Shown here piece by piece: positions 46,401 through 56,888 of a stretch of DNA of 64,000 nucleotides. Source of the DNA: Fragilaria crotonensis (Eukaryota > Bacillariophyta > Fragilariophyceae > Fragilariales > Fragilariaceae). The stretch covers positions 1 to 64,000 of the forward strand of contig JAKSYS010000242.1 of assembly GCA_022925895.1 (NCBI GenBank), in the 5' to 3' direction. The stretch's first letter is position 1. Each line of letters starts with the position of its first letter. The position numbers were made by a program, and so were the translations under genes. The notes beneath the pieces are model-generated. The model ran no database searches. It had not been told where the DNA came from and worked only from the letters and a program-made list of their open reading frames with translations.

Positions 46401-46680
46401 TGTGACTCTGAACACTCCTGTTGTGTTTGATCCATCAAATCGGTGCATCAATTCTCCGAAAGAAGCCGACTTGGACATCCCTGTATTGAACCTTCTTACA
46501 TCAATGACGCCAAGGGACGCATTGACATCAAATCTCCTAAAGCTTCAGCCCAAGTTGATGCAGGAAGCCAGCAATTTGACAATCTCGGACCATACGTGAT
46601 GTCTGTTCGAAGTAGCATGACGGCATCAGTCAAAATAGCATATTTACCTTTGTCAACCATTGTATCTATAGATTTATCAC
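43482..46680 (-). pseudogene. DDE transposase, multiply frameshifted
   Basis: Coding pieces run from VDKGKYAILTDAVMLLRTD (about 46655) through ORFs 46478-46188, 46249-45818, 45881-44961, 45004-44237, 44240-43911 and 43868-43482, each overlapping the next in another frame. The catalytic landmarks are Asp in MIIGQDESVF, Asp in FVFLFDHSQGHARK with QGYWNSYHMSLQLEDVVDCL just before it, and Glu in GIEFCWGHAKAFY (read in a third frame near 43880). RWMRLLGFKYDTRRKSFYVD and GHEREDVVAHR precede them. It is a DDE family widespread in protists and fungi that I cannot name with certainty. One break (near 44283) is an A run one base short. Confidence 0.65.
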
Positions 46681-46719
46681 CAACAGTAGGTTCACTGAGT
46701 TACATAGGAAGGTGACTGC

Positions 46720-47501
46720 AGGAGGTAAATCTATAGATTAGAATGGAAATGTTGCAAACGACGGCTTGAAAATCTCATTGTGGAAGCCTTGCTTCCAACA
46801 CGACAAAGTCCCGCCCTCGTGACGTCATATTGGCAGTGAAATCGGTCTAGCGTAGAATTAATACTGGGACGTGCGCCCGGATTTTAGAACAGAAAACCAG
46901 CTGTACCTGGTACTGTAGAGTACGTCAAGCACTAATAGTACTACCTAGGTAGTATGTGTTTCGATGTTGTTCTGCGACAAACACCAGTACAAAAGACCAA
47001 AAACGATAACAGCTTTGGTACAGCGTACCATTAATTTTTGCTGTTGTGAACCAGCAAAGTATGCGCAGCATTGTTCAAGCGACGTCATAGTTCATAGCAC
47101 TATATTACTGGCGCAGTTTCAAAATTAAAAAATGCGTCATGCAGTAATGAACAAATTAAAACATACAGTGTATGTTCAAAACAGTGACATATACTGTACA
47201 AGCAGTATATGCAGCGTGTAGTTAGATGTTTTGGATTCAAACATGTAGATGTATACTACATGTTTGAAATAATAGTTAATTTAAATAAAATGTGGTACAT
47301 CTCACTGCTAAGTATTTGAATACTTGAAATAAATGACTACAACATGAATAAATATGAAACACAGCTACGTACATTGTCACGTAGGGTATACGTAGTCAAA
47401 GCTTGAACGACTCCGATAGCAATAAAATGCAAAGAAGCTTAACATAAAAAATTCACAACACAAAAGGCACTTAAAACGCATCTTAAACACCATTTTGAAC
47501 A
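46720..47501. other. AT-rich spacer inside the nested segment
   Basis: No gene is visible. ATCTATAGAT occurs twice (46670 and 46728). GTACCTGGTACTG lies at 46908. Between 47140 and 47290 TATACTGTACA and ACATGTAGATGTATACTACATGT palindromes occur. Confidence 0.5.
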
Positions 47502-49041
47502 ATGGCAACAGCAAAGGGTAAGAAAGCAAGGGCAAAGAAAAGGGGAACTCCAATAGTAAGAGGTGTGCTTGTAGCAAACAATGCAAACACAGGAAGCCCT
47601 GGTAACAACAGGAGGGTTAGTGGCCATAGAAATGGTGAAGTTGAGTCACCATCAGTACTGGAACGACTTGGACAAAGTAATTCTCAGGAGGCAAACGATG
47701 GGGCGGTTTGGAAAATGCACGCGGTTCTCCATACAGAGATGCCATTGACCACTCCGTCGTCCACTCCTCCTACGGGAGTGGACGCCCTTCCAATGGAGGG
47801 GTTACCAACGCAGCCGTGAGTATTACAGCAACAACGTAGTCTTATGGCAGGACCACAGATAGGTGACAGATCGGGAAATGGTGGACGCATTTCTACGTTC
47901 AGAGATGCTGCAACAACAACCAATCTGATGGAATCGCTCAGACAACAAGTCCAAGTAAGGAGGAAACGCCCTAACAACGACAACTACTGGAAACGGCGGA
48001 CCACTACGAAGGGTTATTGGTGATCAAGCTTCCCAGAATCGTGATTTTCCATCGGCAACTACTGATGGGTTGATGGAGGAGGTTGATGAGAATACCCCCC
48101 ATTCATGCTGCGCTTGGTAGGGATGAAGATGACGATCTGATGGACAACACAGAAACACAACTGTCTGGGAAATCTCTGTCATACAGGAAGGCCAGACATT
48201 GTCAACAAACACATGTAACGCATCGTATACAGAACTTGGTAAAGAAAGTCATCTTCAGAAAACTCAAGTTTGTGACCAACGATGCTCTGTTCTGGAAGGC
48301 GATGAAGGTTGTCATTGACGCTGAGGATCCTGTGGAGCAAAGTCGGTTTGTGAAGATATACAAAACATGTGTCCTTCAGAGTCTGAACACAAAGAGGAGT
48401 GAACAGGCGGGTGCAAAGATTGCTAGGGAGCTCCTTATTGCAAAGAATCATCCTATTGGGAGTCGAGAGCCCCCACTCAGTGGAGACGCTTTGCAAGTTG
48501 AGAAGGTCAAACTGATCACGAGAGAGGCATTCCACTGGTTTATTGGAGAATTTCTTGAGTGCGTCTCTGGTAGGAGGGTATGGGAAGGAAAAAGTTTACC
48601 CACAAGGTGTCGGATCCAATGGAAAGGGGAAGTGCAGAGAAAGTTGTGACTGTGTCAGATGAAGCGTTTGCCATTCTTGTTTATGAAAACTACATTGATA
48701 AGTGGTTGCGGAAATACACCTGTGAGCGACAAGGGGTACAGGGTGAAAACACAAGTGAGATTGAGAAGAGAATTAAAGGAAGATACACTGCAGGAACAAC
48801 AACACGAGCAGCAAACATAATGTATGGGGGGTGGAGTGATGAGGGCCTCATCCGGTTCAATCAGTTGTGCAGATTGGTGGCAATCGACCGACAGAATGAA
48901 AATGCAGCGCAGATGGAGGAACAGGTTCTTCAGAGGCTGAGAGAACAGAGGTATGGAATTGGTGGAATTAATGATGGCACGGAACAACCTGATGAATCAA
49001 TGCTGCGATGGGAGCCTGTGGAGGCATTTTGTGAATTGTAG
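47502..49041 (+). pseudogene. Transposon accessory gene, frameshifted
   Basis: Three pieces lie in different frames: 47502-47819 (basic MATAKGKKARAKKRG start), 48083-48649 (FVTNDALFWKAMKVVIDAED, then RFVKIYKTCVLQSLNTKR) and 48580-49041 (YENYIDKWLRKYTCERQ, EIEKRIKGRYTAGTTTRAAN, IRFNQLCRLVAIDRQ). The gaps between them show stops in all frames, so the middle is eroded. It faces the transposase at 49425 tail to tail, 383 bp apart. By analogy with the two Harbinger-type pairs it is the second protein of the element. The molecular role is unknown. Confidence 0.5.
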
Positions 49042-49424
49042 AATAGGAGAAACTTCAATGCAAATCTGTCACCGTATAAATATGAATAGTCACTGTTATG
49101 TTGTTACACGTAATAATTTTAAGTCAGATGGTAAACTGCAATATTACGTGTGAGTAAAAAATGGCGAATTCGAATATAAATGTTACAGAGCTGCACTGGA
49201 CTCAAAATTTTTTGTTTCTTTGGGTCGGCAAATGGTACACTTTGGTGCAGAGAAACAAAAAATTGTGAATTGTAAAAAACATACTACAGTGCTCAGACAA
49301 AATTATTGAAGTGTACAAAATAGTTACAGGCGTGTACTGGACTCAAAGAAAAAATGTACAGTGTAAAATTTATTTTACAGTGTAACATCTGCAGCCTTCT
49401 GATGCTGTCGCGAAGGTCTGTTGA
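49042..49424. other. Short spacer between convergent genes
   Basis: AT-rich. A short hairpin (GTAAAATTTATTTTAC) near 49361 could end transcripts from either side. Confidence 0.4.
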
Positions 49425-52145
49425 TTACTGCATGTCCTCTTCGAGTTCCGTATGCACCAAGGGATCAGCCACTGCTGGCGGTTGTGGCATGTAATGAAGT
49501 GTCGGAATTGCAGGCTCCGTTGGGTCATCTCTTCCGATGGTGGCGTGTAATCGCTCAAGGAGCGCTGCTTTTGTTGTCGGAACAGGTAAGTCGCCGGCAT
49601 TCTTGTACCATGTGACCATTAGTTTCAGTTCACTAACGCTCATTTCCGCAGGAATCTTGTTCTGTGCTTTTAAAGTATCAACCTTGCTCTTGAGAGATTG
49701 AAACTCACGCAACTTCTTCTCTTGACGATGCGAAAGGACAGCTGCCTGCTGCTGCTCTCTCTCTTCCAAGTTATCGAGAACATCCGGACCTGTCATCCAT
49801 CGCTGTGCTGCGACATGAAGTCCGGAAGAATACTTCTTCTTCTTCTCACTGATGATTTGTTTTGCCGTTTCAACCCTCTTGCGCCGGTTTTCTTCTAAAT
49901 TAACACCATTCCTGGCATCGTCACGAGCTCGGGTCTCAAGTATTTCATCGATCAGGGATCCCGCTAGCCCTTTGGATAAGTTGAGTAATTCCACAACATG
50001 CAAACCTTCTGCGGGTATCATGACATCTTCCCTGCCATCATCATCACCATCGCTACCACCAGCACCACCAGAAACCAGTCCTGCTCCCGGAGCAGGGCCT
50101 GCTGCATACCGAGTTGCCGCAATTTCAGGGTGAAGAAGACAATTGTAGTTGAGTGGATTCCATCCTCGATCTGCGATGGCTGATTTGTTGTGTACAACAC
50201 GTGCGAAGGAATCAGCCCATGCCTGATTAACAATGTAAGTAATGTCCTCTTTGTTGATTCCGAATTGAATGCCTGCTAACTCTTTTCTTCTCAGTAATTC
50301 TCGTTTGTACCTTGTAAGCGCCATTTTAAAACAGCCATTCTGTTCACTTGAGTCGCCAACTTGCCAGTAACTCGTGCCATACGGCACGCCCACACATGCA
50401 TTCCATTTTGTACCGATGCCGTCTTTGTCGTTTACATACCTCAAGAATGGCAATTCGAAACGGCTGCCGTGTCCGTCAAGAATTAGAAAGGGATGAATGC
50501 CATCGGATCGATCGAAAACGCCAATGTTATCAATGGCGCGAAGCATTTCCACTAGCAACTCTGATGTAATGCTGCCACTTCGGAGCAGCAACAGAAAGTG
50601 GGAACTGTCTTTCCATTGAAGTGACACACTGGTCCTTGTGGGTGTCGTTTGTTGATTCCGCCTGTGTTTGCTCTTCTGTCATTCTTGTCGCCAACCCAAG
50701 GAGCCGATGCATTTAATCCGGACCCAGCTCGTGCATTTCCTTGGCAGAGAATATAATCGCACACATGACAGGTTCGCCTGTTGCAGCGGTGAATCCTAGA
50801 ACTGTAAAATGTGAGTCTTTGGTCGCTGCCTTTATTTGAGGTCGAGAATCTGCTTGACACAAGAATTTCTCACCACCGACATGCCCATCCTTTGTTGTAC
50901 AGGTATTGGAACCGACCTCATCTACAAAGGAGTTTGTCAGGTCGTTGAATTAGGTATTGCGTTGGCAGTCAAATGCTTCTTCGGCATGTTCACAATTTCT
51001 CCTTGTCTGTCAAGCTTTACCTTCGTATCACATTTCGATGCAATGCCATGCTCAACCATCGCTTCGTAGATGTGGGCATACATCTCCGAGAAATTTTCGT
51101 AAGTGCACCATTCAGCTCGTTTAGCCTCAAATTTCACCGAGCGTTTGCTTCGGATGATATGCTGATGCCTTTTCATGAATCTGTTCCAGTATCCAGTTCC
51201 TAACAGCATTTTTGTCTCGACGTCCTCTGCAGTTGCTGGTTGCTCTTCTCCTGGTTGTCGTTCGCAAGAAGCAGTGTGGAAGGTGGAAGCGGTGCCGCTG
51301 AGCGTCGACGACGACGACGACGACAAGGAGGAGGACGACTCTTGCATTGCGATTGACTTCTGCTTCTTCCGGTGCTTCTCCCGCTTCTCCATGATGGCTT
51401 TTGCTATCACTGTCCCTTCTATCATGGAATTGGCAAGATGAAGACCCATCGTCGCGTTGATTGGACAGCGCATTTGAGCAAGCTGGAGAATAACTGCAAT
51501 CAAGTAAGGTTCAACTGCAGCCATCGGAGATGTCGTTCCTTGCGAGACAACTGGGTTAATGTGGTTTCTCTTGCATCGACTGCGAATTGTGGATGGATTG
51601 ATTGTAGAGTTCTCGACGTTGTAAAATGCCTTTGCTTTCTCTATAATAGTAGCTAAAGTGCCGTGCATTAGTCGAGCTGTTGATCCATCTTGTTTTCTCT
51701 TTTTCTTTAGCTCCTCTTGGTACTGCTTTGTTGCAGCAAGCGTTGCAAGTCGTTTGCGTTCCTTCAAGTCTCGTTTGCTCTGCACTGCTACCTTTTGGAC
51801 GCCCACCAAGATTATCCTCACTACCAGATGAAGTGGTGCCAGGCATTGTGTCACTATTGCCACCTGTGTCTAGCGTCAATGCTGAAAGGGTTGAAGTGGA
51901 TTGGCCACCGCCATCGTTGGCAGGAGAAGCGGCGACATCCATGTCATCTGGTGGTCTCGCAGCTTCGTCTCTCTTCATCTTCTCCTTGTTTAGCTTCTTT
52001 ATGTGATTTCTCAACATATCTTTTGTCAGCCAAGGAAGGGTTGGCTTCATGCTGTTTACAATGTCCGTCATTGCCTTGTACTTGAGGACACCACCGTTGT
52101 TGGCTTTTCGACTTCAATCTTCCGAGCAACAATGTTAAGTGCCAT
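49425..52145 (-). pseudogene. DDE transposase with N-terminal HTH region, frameshifted
   Basis: The start is near 52145 (MALNIVARKIEVEK). After a break near 52110 the frame continues as AMTDIVNSMKPTLPWLTKDM, then after LGGRPKGS it shifts into the 51863-50937 frame. There, HTH-like sequence (KAKAFYNVENSTINPSTIRS) and LLGTGYWNRFMKRHQHIIRS are seen. VDEVGSNTCTTKDGHVGGEK, with the first catalytic Asp, lies near 50905 in another frame. The last ORF (50627-49425) has PFLILDGHGSRFELPFLRY, with the second Asp, and a long Lys/Glu coiled-coil C-terminus (EEREQQQAAVLSHRQEKKL). At least four frame changes make it inactive. It lies closest to the right TIR and is the best candidate for the outer element's own transposase. 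Confidence 0.65.
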
Positions 52146-52698
52146 GTCACACGTATAGCGATCGAGGTTAGCCGGCCTCTTCTTGTATGTTGAAGGTCTT
52201 CTTTTCTTGCTTAATGGTGAAGGTCTCCTTAAGAACCTTCACCATCTTGCCTAGTACCTGGTGCTGTCGGATTTGTTCTTGTCATTAGGAAGGTGCTAGC
52301 AAATGGCATCAAAATGTGAACTCAACAGCAGTACGAGTATGGAGGTATCTCGAGATCTCCTGAGAAACACGAGAAATTATTATGGCGCGGTATCATGTGG
52401 CAAGCGTTTCTAGAAAAATCGCAAGCATTGCAAACAATCCAGAAGTGAATTTCAGTATTATATGGGAGGCCTACCTCGATGTGTGAAAATCTTGAGCTGC
52501 ATTTTGAGTCGAGCACCCAAAATACAGTGCAAAATACTGAGTTACTCTCCACTGAACCTCACATTCCGACAAGTACATGAACACTGGAGAATGAATGCAG
52601 GAACAAGGTCTCCATACATATTTTATTGAGAAAAAGCAATTTGAGTAACTTTTGTGTAGGGGGAATGGAAATTACCGCGGTTATTGGTTCAAAGTGAT

Positions 52699-52726
52699 AT
52701 TATTGGTTCTAAGCAGTTTTTAGGTG
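52699..52726 (-). repeat. Right TIR of the 19.7-kb segment
   Basis: Perfect 28-bp inverted copy of 33011-33038, followed by GTAC. A related TTATTGGTTCAAAGTGATA sits directly inside it at 52681 and resembles 33206 in the left arm. Confidence 0.75.
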
Positions 52727-52730
52727 GTAC

Positions 52731-53467
52731 CAGCTACTAGCGGTAGTACCGGTAGTCATCACATCGAGATTTGAACCGGTAAATGACGGTTGAAAGTAAA
52801 GATCGTCTAGGTTGGGGTGGTTAATTAGACGTTATTATGGAGCATTATCGACGAGCTTTTTCCCTCCAAGGGGTCATAGTCGTAGTCGTCGCATAATTAG
52901 TAATTAGTCCGGCAGACACCGCCAACTGCGACAAACCTGGTACAGAGTTACAGTACGAGTAAAATTCTGGATAGTGTCTTGCTTGTTGCATACCCATGGA
53001 GATGGCGAATCATTTTGGGCAATACTGGAGGTTTCCATTACTACCGCGACTTGGTCACCGAGACTGGATTTCACGACCAGCGGCATTCGACATTAAGCGC
53101 AACATATATGTAGATTGTCGTATTCCAGCGAGAGATTTAGACATCAAGGGCGATCCCGAGTCCTCCTTTAATTTTATGCCTTTGCTTAAGTGGACTGCTA
53201 ACCAGTACCAGGAACCCGGTACTGGGTACTGCACATAGTAGTCGCAGGTCGCAGGTTTACGACTAATCTTGTTCTTTGTCGAGATTGCAGGTGATGGTTT
53301 AATGTGTATGCTTAACTTTGTGCGCTGAGTTCATTCATCTTCGATCGGAAACGTTGCAGACTGCGAAAAGAAGAGACCTCCACAGCAAGACGTGCTATCG
53401 ATTGAATTAATTTGAAACCAATCGATCCACTGAGCCTTTTATCACGCCACTGTTAGCATTAAGCAAC
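52731..53467. other. Spacer, no gene seen
   Basis: GTAC motifs lie at 52725-52760 and 53205-53235. Nothing else is supported. Confidence 0.5.
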
Positions 53468-56101
53468 ATGACGAGTGATCTCAGTAAAGGTTCGTTGCCG
53501 GAATCCCGTTTTCTTTGCGTTCTCATCACTCACTGTTATGTCATCCAACCGTCTCACTAATTTCCATTCGAACCCCACGACAGACCTTATTCCAAGCTTT
53601 GAAGCTTGTCCTGTACAGACTAGTCGAAGACGCCCAACTCTCGAATTCGCAACGCCGCTTGTCGACGGTCATGGGGACCTCCAGACGGATAAAAAGAAGA
53701 AGAAAAAGAAAAAGACTTCTAAAACTGATGGCTCGGCGTCTCGAGTAAAGTCATCAAAAAGACGAGATTTCAGTGCCAGTGGTGTGGAAGCAGTCGGGAA
53801 GATGAAGAACTTCAACACGGCGCTGGCGTTCCAGGATGGTCCGATGGGGGAGAGTGGTTTCACGGATGTCACGGAAGCCACCCAAAAGTGGGAGAACTCG
53901 GGAATGAACAGGAAGCGTCGGCCCGACGCTCCGGCGACAGTGCCAGGTATTCAATACGTATCTCGTGAGGATCATCAGCAAGCTGAGGCTCATCTAAGGG
54001 CGAAGGACCCACGTTTAAAGCATCGTGTATCGATCGAGAGGTCGAAAGTTTCTTCGTCCGTGATGAGCAACAAAGCCGCGGAAGAGGCTTCACGCTCGAG
54101 GTGTGAATCTCCAGGTACTCTGTACGACCGCAAGATGGCAGCCCACGAAGAAGAGTTGACTAGGAAAGCCTCCCTGGATCCGGATGCTTTGATCCGGGAT
54201 CAGCGTCAGGGTCGGGAGGGGTTCGGCAATGATGGACGTGATGGTGGTAAAGCACCATCATCGTGGGAAAAGACCAAGTACAAGTCGGAAGGCAAAGACG
54301 ATGACGCCGGGCCTCAAGATTTTGAAAAATTTGTTGATGACTATGACGCGCGTCAAAGTGGCGTGAGCAGTCAGACGCATGCCACAACGCAAGTTATCGA
54401 GTCACATGGTAGAGTTGGGGCGCCTGATGTGGAGTACGGAGTAATGAATGGTGGCTACAGCAAAGAAGACGAATTCACGGACGAAGATGTTGCCATTGCC
54501 ATTGCTGTGGACGATTCCTATTACGAGAACCAAGACCATTACCACCACGCAATTGAATACAGCCCGGATGCGAAGCCGCCAATCATAAAGAACCGTCGCT
54601 TCCAATTTTATATCCTGACGGCGATGGTGATGATACTTATCTGCGCTTCAATCTTGATTGCTGTTCCTATAGTTGTAGCGAACCGATCTACAACAAGCTC
54701 ATTGACCGACTCTCCCACGCAGGCCCCAAGTACCGCGGCCGAGGGAATGTATCGCGAGCAATTCATTGCTGTCGTCGGGCCGCAAGTGGACGTGGATGGG
54801 TCACCACATGATCGCGCTGCGAATTGGATCATGTTTGAAGATCCACAGCGTCTCACACCCCTCAGCGACAATCTCATCCAAAGGTACCTTTTGGCATTGT
54901 TCTATTTCATGACGTCAGACAATGAAGAGAATCCGTGGAGGTCTTGTGGGCGTCCACAAGGCACCCTGGATACTTGCGAGTTTGAGAAATTCACTATACT
55001 CCCGAACGACACGATCACCTTCGTACCAGAAATGGCTACGCCGTGGCTCAGTGACCAGCACGAGTGTGAATGGGTTGGAATCACTTGCGACGTTGGCGAT
55101 GCAGGTTCCATCGTTGTGGCGCTTGATGTCTGTAAGTATTCTGTTTCCGGGAACGAATTATGATGCGTCCATGATGCTTCGTTTCTTACAAGATGATTCT
55201 CGTTCGCAACCCCAGGGGGGCAAAATCTCAAAGGATCAATTCCAACTGAGCTGAGTCAGATCACTTTCCTACAGTCAATCTCACTCGGATATAACAATTT
55301 CACGGGACCCCCGTCGAGATCGCCGAAATGCGTTACTTAGTTAACCTTGAACTCATTGGTAACCAACTGACTGGAAGCATTCCACCAGAATATTGGAGAG
55401 CAATTAATCTGCAGGGATTGAACCTTGTCGAAAACGCCCTCTCAGGAATGATAAGCACAGAGGTTGGGCTCTTGACGAACTTGAAGGGACTCACTTGAGT
55501 TCTAATAGCCTTGAGGACCTTTACCAACGCAAATTGGAAGCCTGCAGTTCCTCTCATAAGGACGGACAAGAACCAACTTACTGGAGCCATCCCCACCGAA
55601 TTTGGAAACCTAAGTCACCTGCAGGAGCTCTGGTTGCATGAAAACTTGATGTCAGGGACGATCCCTACCGAATTCGGACTCATGCCTGCAGTGTCGGAGA
55701 TTCGAATTGGCAGCAACCGGTTCTACGGAACGATTCCGAACGAATTGTGGGACAACAAGACGCAGCTGCAAGAGCTGATCTTAACGACATGCTGCTGAGC
55801 GGATCATTAAGTACCAGGATTGGTGAACTTTCGTCCCTGGTGGCACTCCGTGTTCGCAGGAATCATTTGACGGGTACGGTTCCTACAGATTGCGCAGCTC
55901 GGCAACCTTCGTTTGGCATGGTTGCATCTGAATCAATTCTCTGAGTCCATACCGTATCAGATTTGCTCTCGCGTTGGCCCGGGACGCCTTCAGTTCCTGA
56001 ATGCTGATTGTGGTCCAACTGGTGCTCCAGCACAAGAGTGTGAGTGCTGTACGGGATGTTGCGATCGCAACACTGAACTTTGTCAGTTGACAGATGACTA
56101 G
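53468..56101 (+). pseudogene. Paralogue of the LRR membrane protein, 3' half frameshifted
   Basis: It has the same layout as the gene at 20.6 kb: a disordered N-terminus with a Lys run (53690-53720), DAPATVPGIQYVSRED and DPR motifs, one membrane helix near 54605-54685 (FYILTAMVMILICASILIAV), a cap-like domain with WRSC and ECEWVGITC, an intron donor (GTAAGT) at about 55132, and LRRs from 55217. The start is either ATG 53468 with a short intron, or ATG 53539 (MSSNRLTNFHSN) without one. The 5' 560 codons are intact. After the intron the frame breaks near 55310 (C run one base short), 55490, 55770 and 55890. The correct repeats and the Cys-rich tail (ECECCTGCCDRNTELCQ) continue in other frames to 56101. 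A recent pseudogene is likely. Confidence 0.7.
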
Positions 56102-56399
56102 CTCATAATTGAGTATATATGCATACCGGCGTTGTTCAACCCTCTTCAAGCGCCCGCATAAGCCGATGGTAGTACTTGGTAGGATTAAAGCCGTGGTATC
56201 CGTTCAAGCGAAATGTACTTGTTTCTGACTAGTGCACCATTCGCTTCAACCTAATTATTGGATTGTACTTGCTTGTGTTTGTTGTACGTGAGCGATCGAA
56301 TGGTTAGATAGGAATGCCTTGCTGAGTAAAGCCGGCAAGCCATGTGCGATACGACCTTAGGCAGGGTAAGGGGTATGGTCACAGGTAAACTAAAATGCT

Positions 56400-56888
56400 C
56401 TACCATCCACACTGTTCGTAGACACATCGGTCATTAAAGTCAGTTGGCCCATCCAGAAATGTGTCATTGGGGTAAAACACAAGGACATCGGTGTCGAGTA
56501 CAATTGTTTTAGCATTTTCACCATGCTGATGTCTGTGGATCAAAAGGGGTACATAATAAAGTATATTGGCGGGCAAATGAGATATTCTGATCATTATGCC
56601 TGCCTTGCCATATCCCCTGCTCCTCAAAATTCTTGAACAAAATTCAAACATGACATAATGAGAGACCAATTGTCCTAAGAAGCTTCGATTAGCCCAGATA
56701 AATGACGGATAATGCATCAAGCATCTAATGATGCATTTTCTTGTTGGAGTTTCCGTCAAAACGTTGACAGAGGTTCTCAGAAGCTGGAGCCCATCACGCA
56801 AATTTGCCCCGCAAGACCTTAATTTCGGACAAAGAAACAGATCTAACTCTACACACAGCCTGTCATCACCAACGTTACCTTCGTACAC
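56400..56888 (-). CDS. Possible glycosyltransferase-like fragment
   Basis: 162 codons from ATG 56888 (MYEGNVGDDRLC) to a stop at 56400. The segment ENAKTIVLDTDVLVFYPNDTF contains a DTD motif after a hydrophobic strand. This is the pattern of the metal- and sugar-nucleotide-binding DxD in GT-A glycosyltransferases of the GT8 kind. The protein ends abruptly at ERCGW-like sequence (CVYEQCGW), far short of a full enzyme (usually 250-350 residues). It may be truncated, or the rest may lie beyond an intron with a GTAGAG donor at the end. Confidence is low. Confidence 0.35.
   Translation of the reverse strand: MYEGNVGDDRLCVELDLFLCPKLRSCGANLRDGLQLLRTSVNVLTETPTRKCIIRCLMHYPSFIWANRSFLGQLVSHYVMFEFCSRILRSRGYGKAGIMIRISHLPANILYYVPLLIHRHQHGENAKTIVLDTDVLVFYPNDTFLDGPTDFNDRCVYEQCGW

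Larger units (their letters stand above)
33011..52726. mobile_element. 19.7-kb segment bounded by perfect 28-bp TIRs, nested transposons inside
   Basis: The left end begins CACCTAAAAACTGCTTAGAA. The right end (52699-52726) is its exact reverse complement over 28 bp. GTAC adjoins both ends (33007-33010 and 52727-52730), which could be a 4-bp target duplication or part of the repeat. Interior modules are a Plavaka-like pair (34.0-41.7 kb), a DDE transposase (43.4-46.7 kb), an accessory gene (47.5-49.0 kb) and a DDE transposase (49.4-52.1 kb). I suggest the last two modules belong to the outer element and the others inserted into it. Confidence 0.65.
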
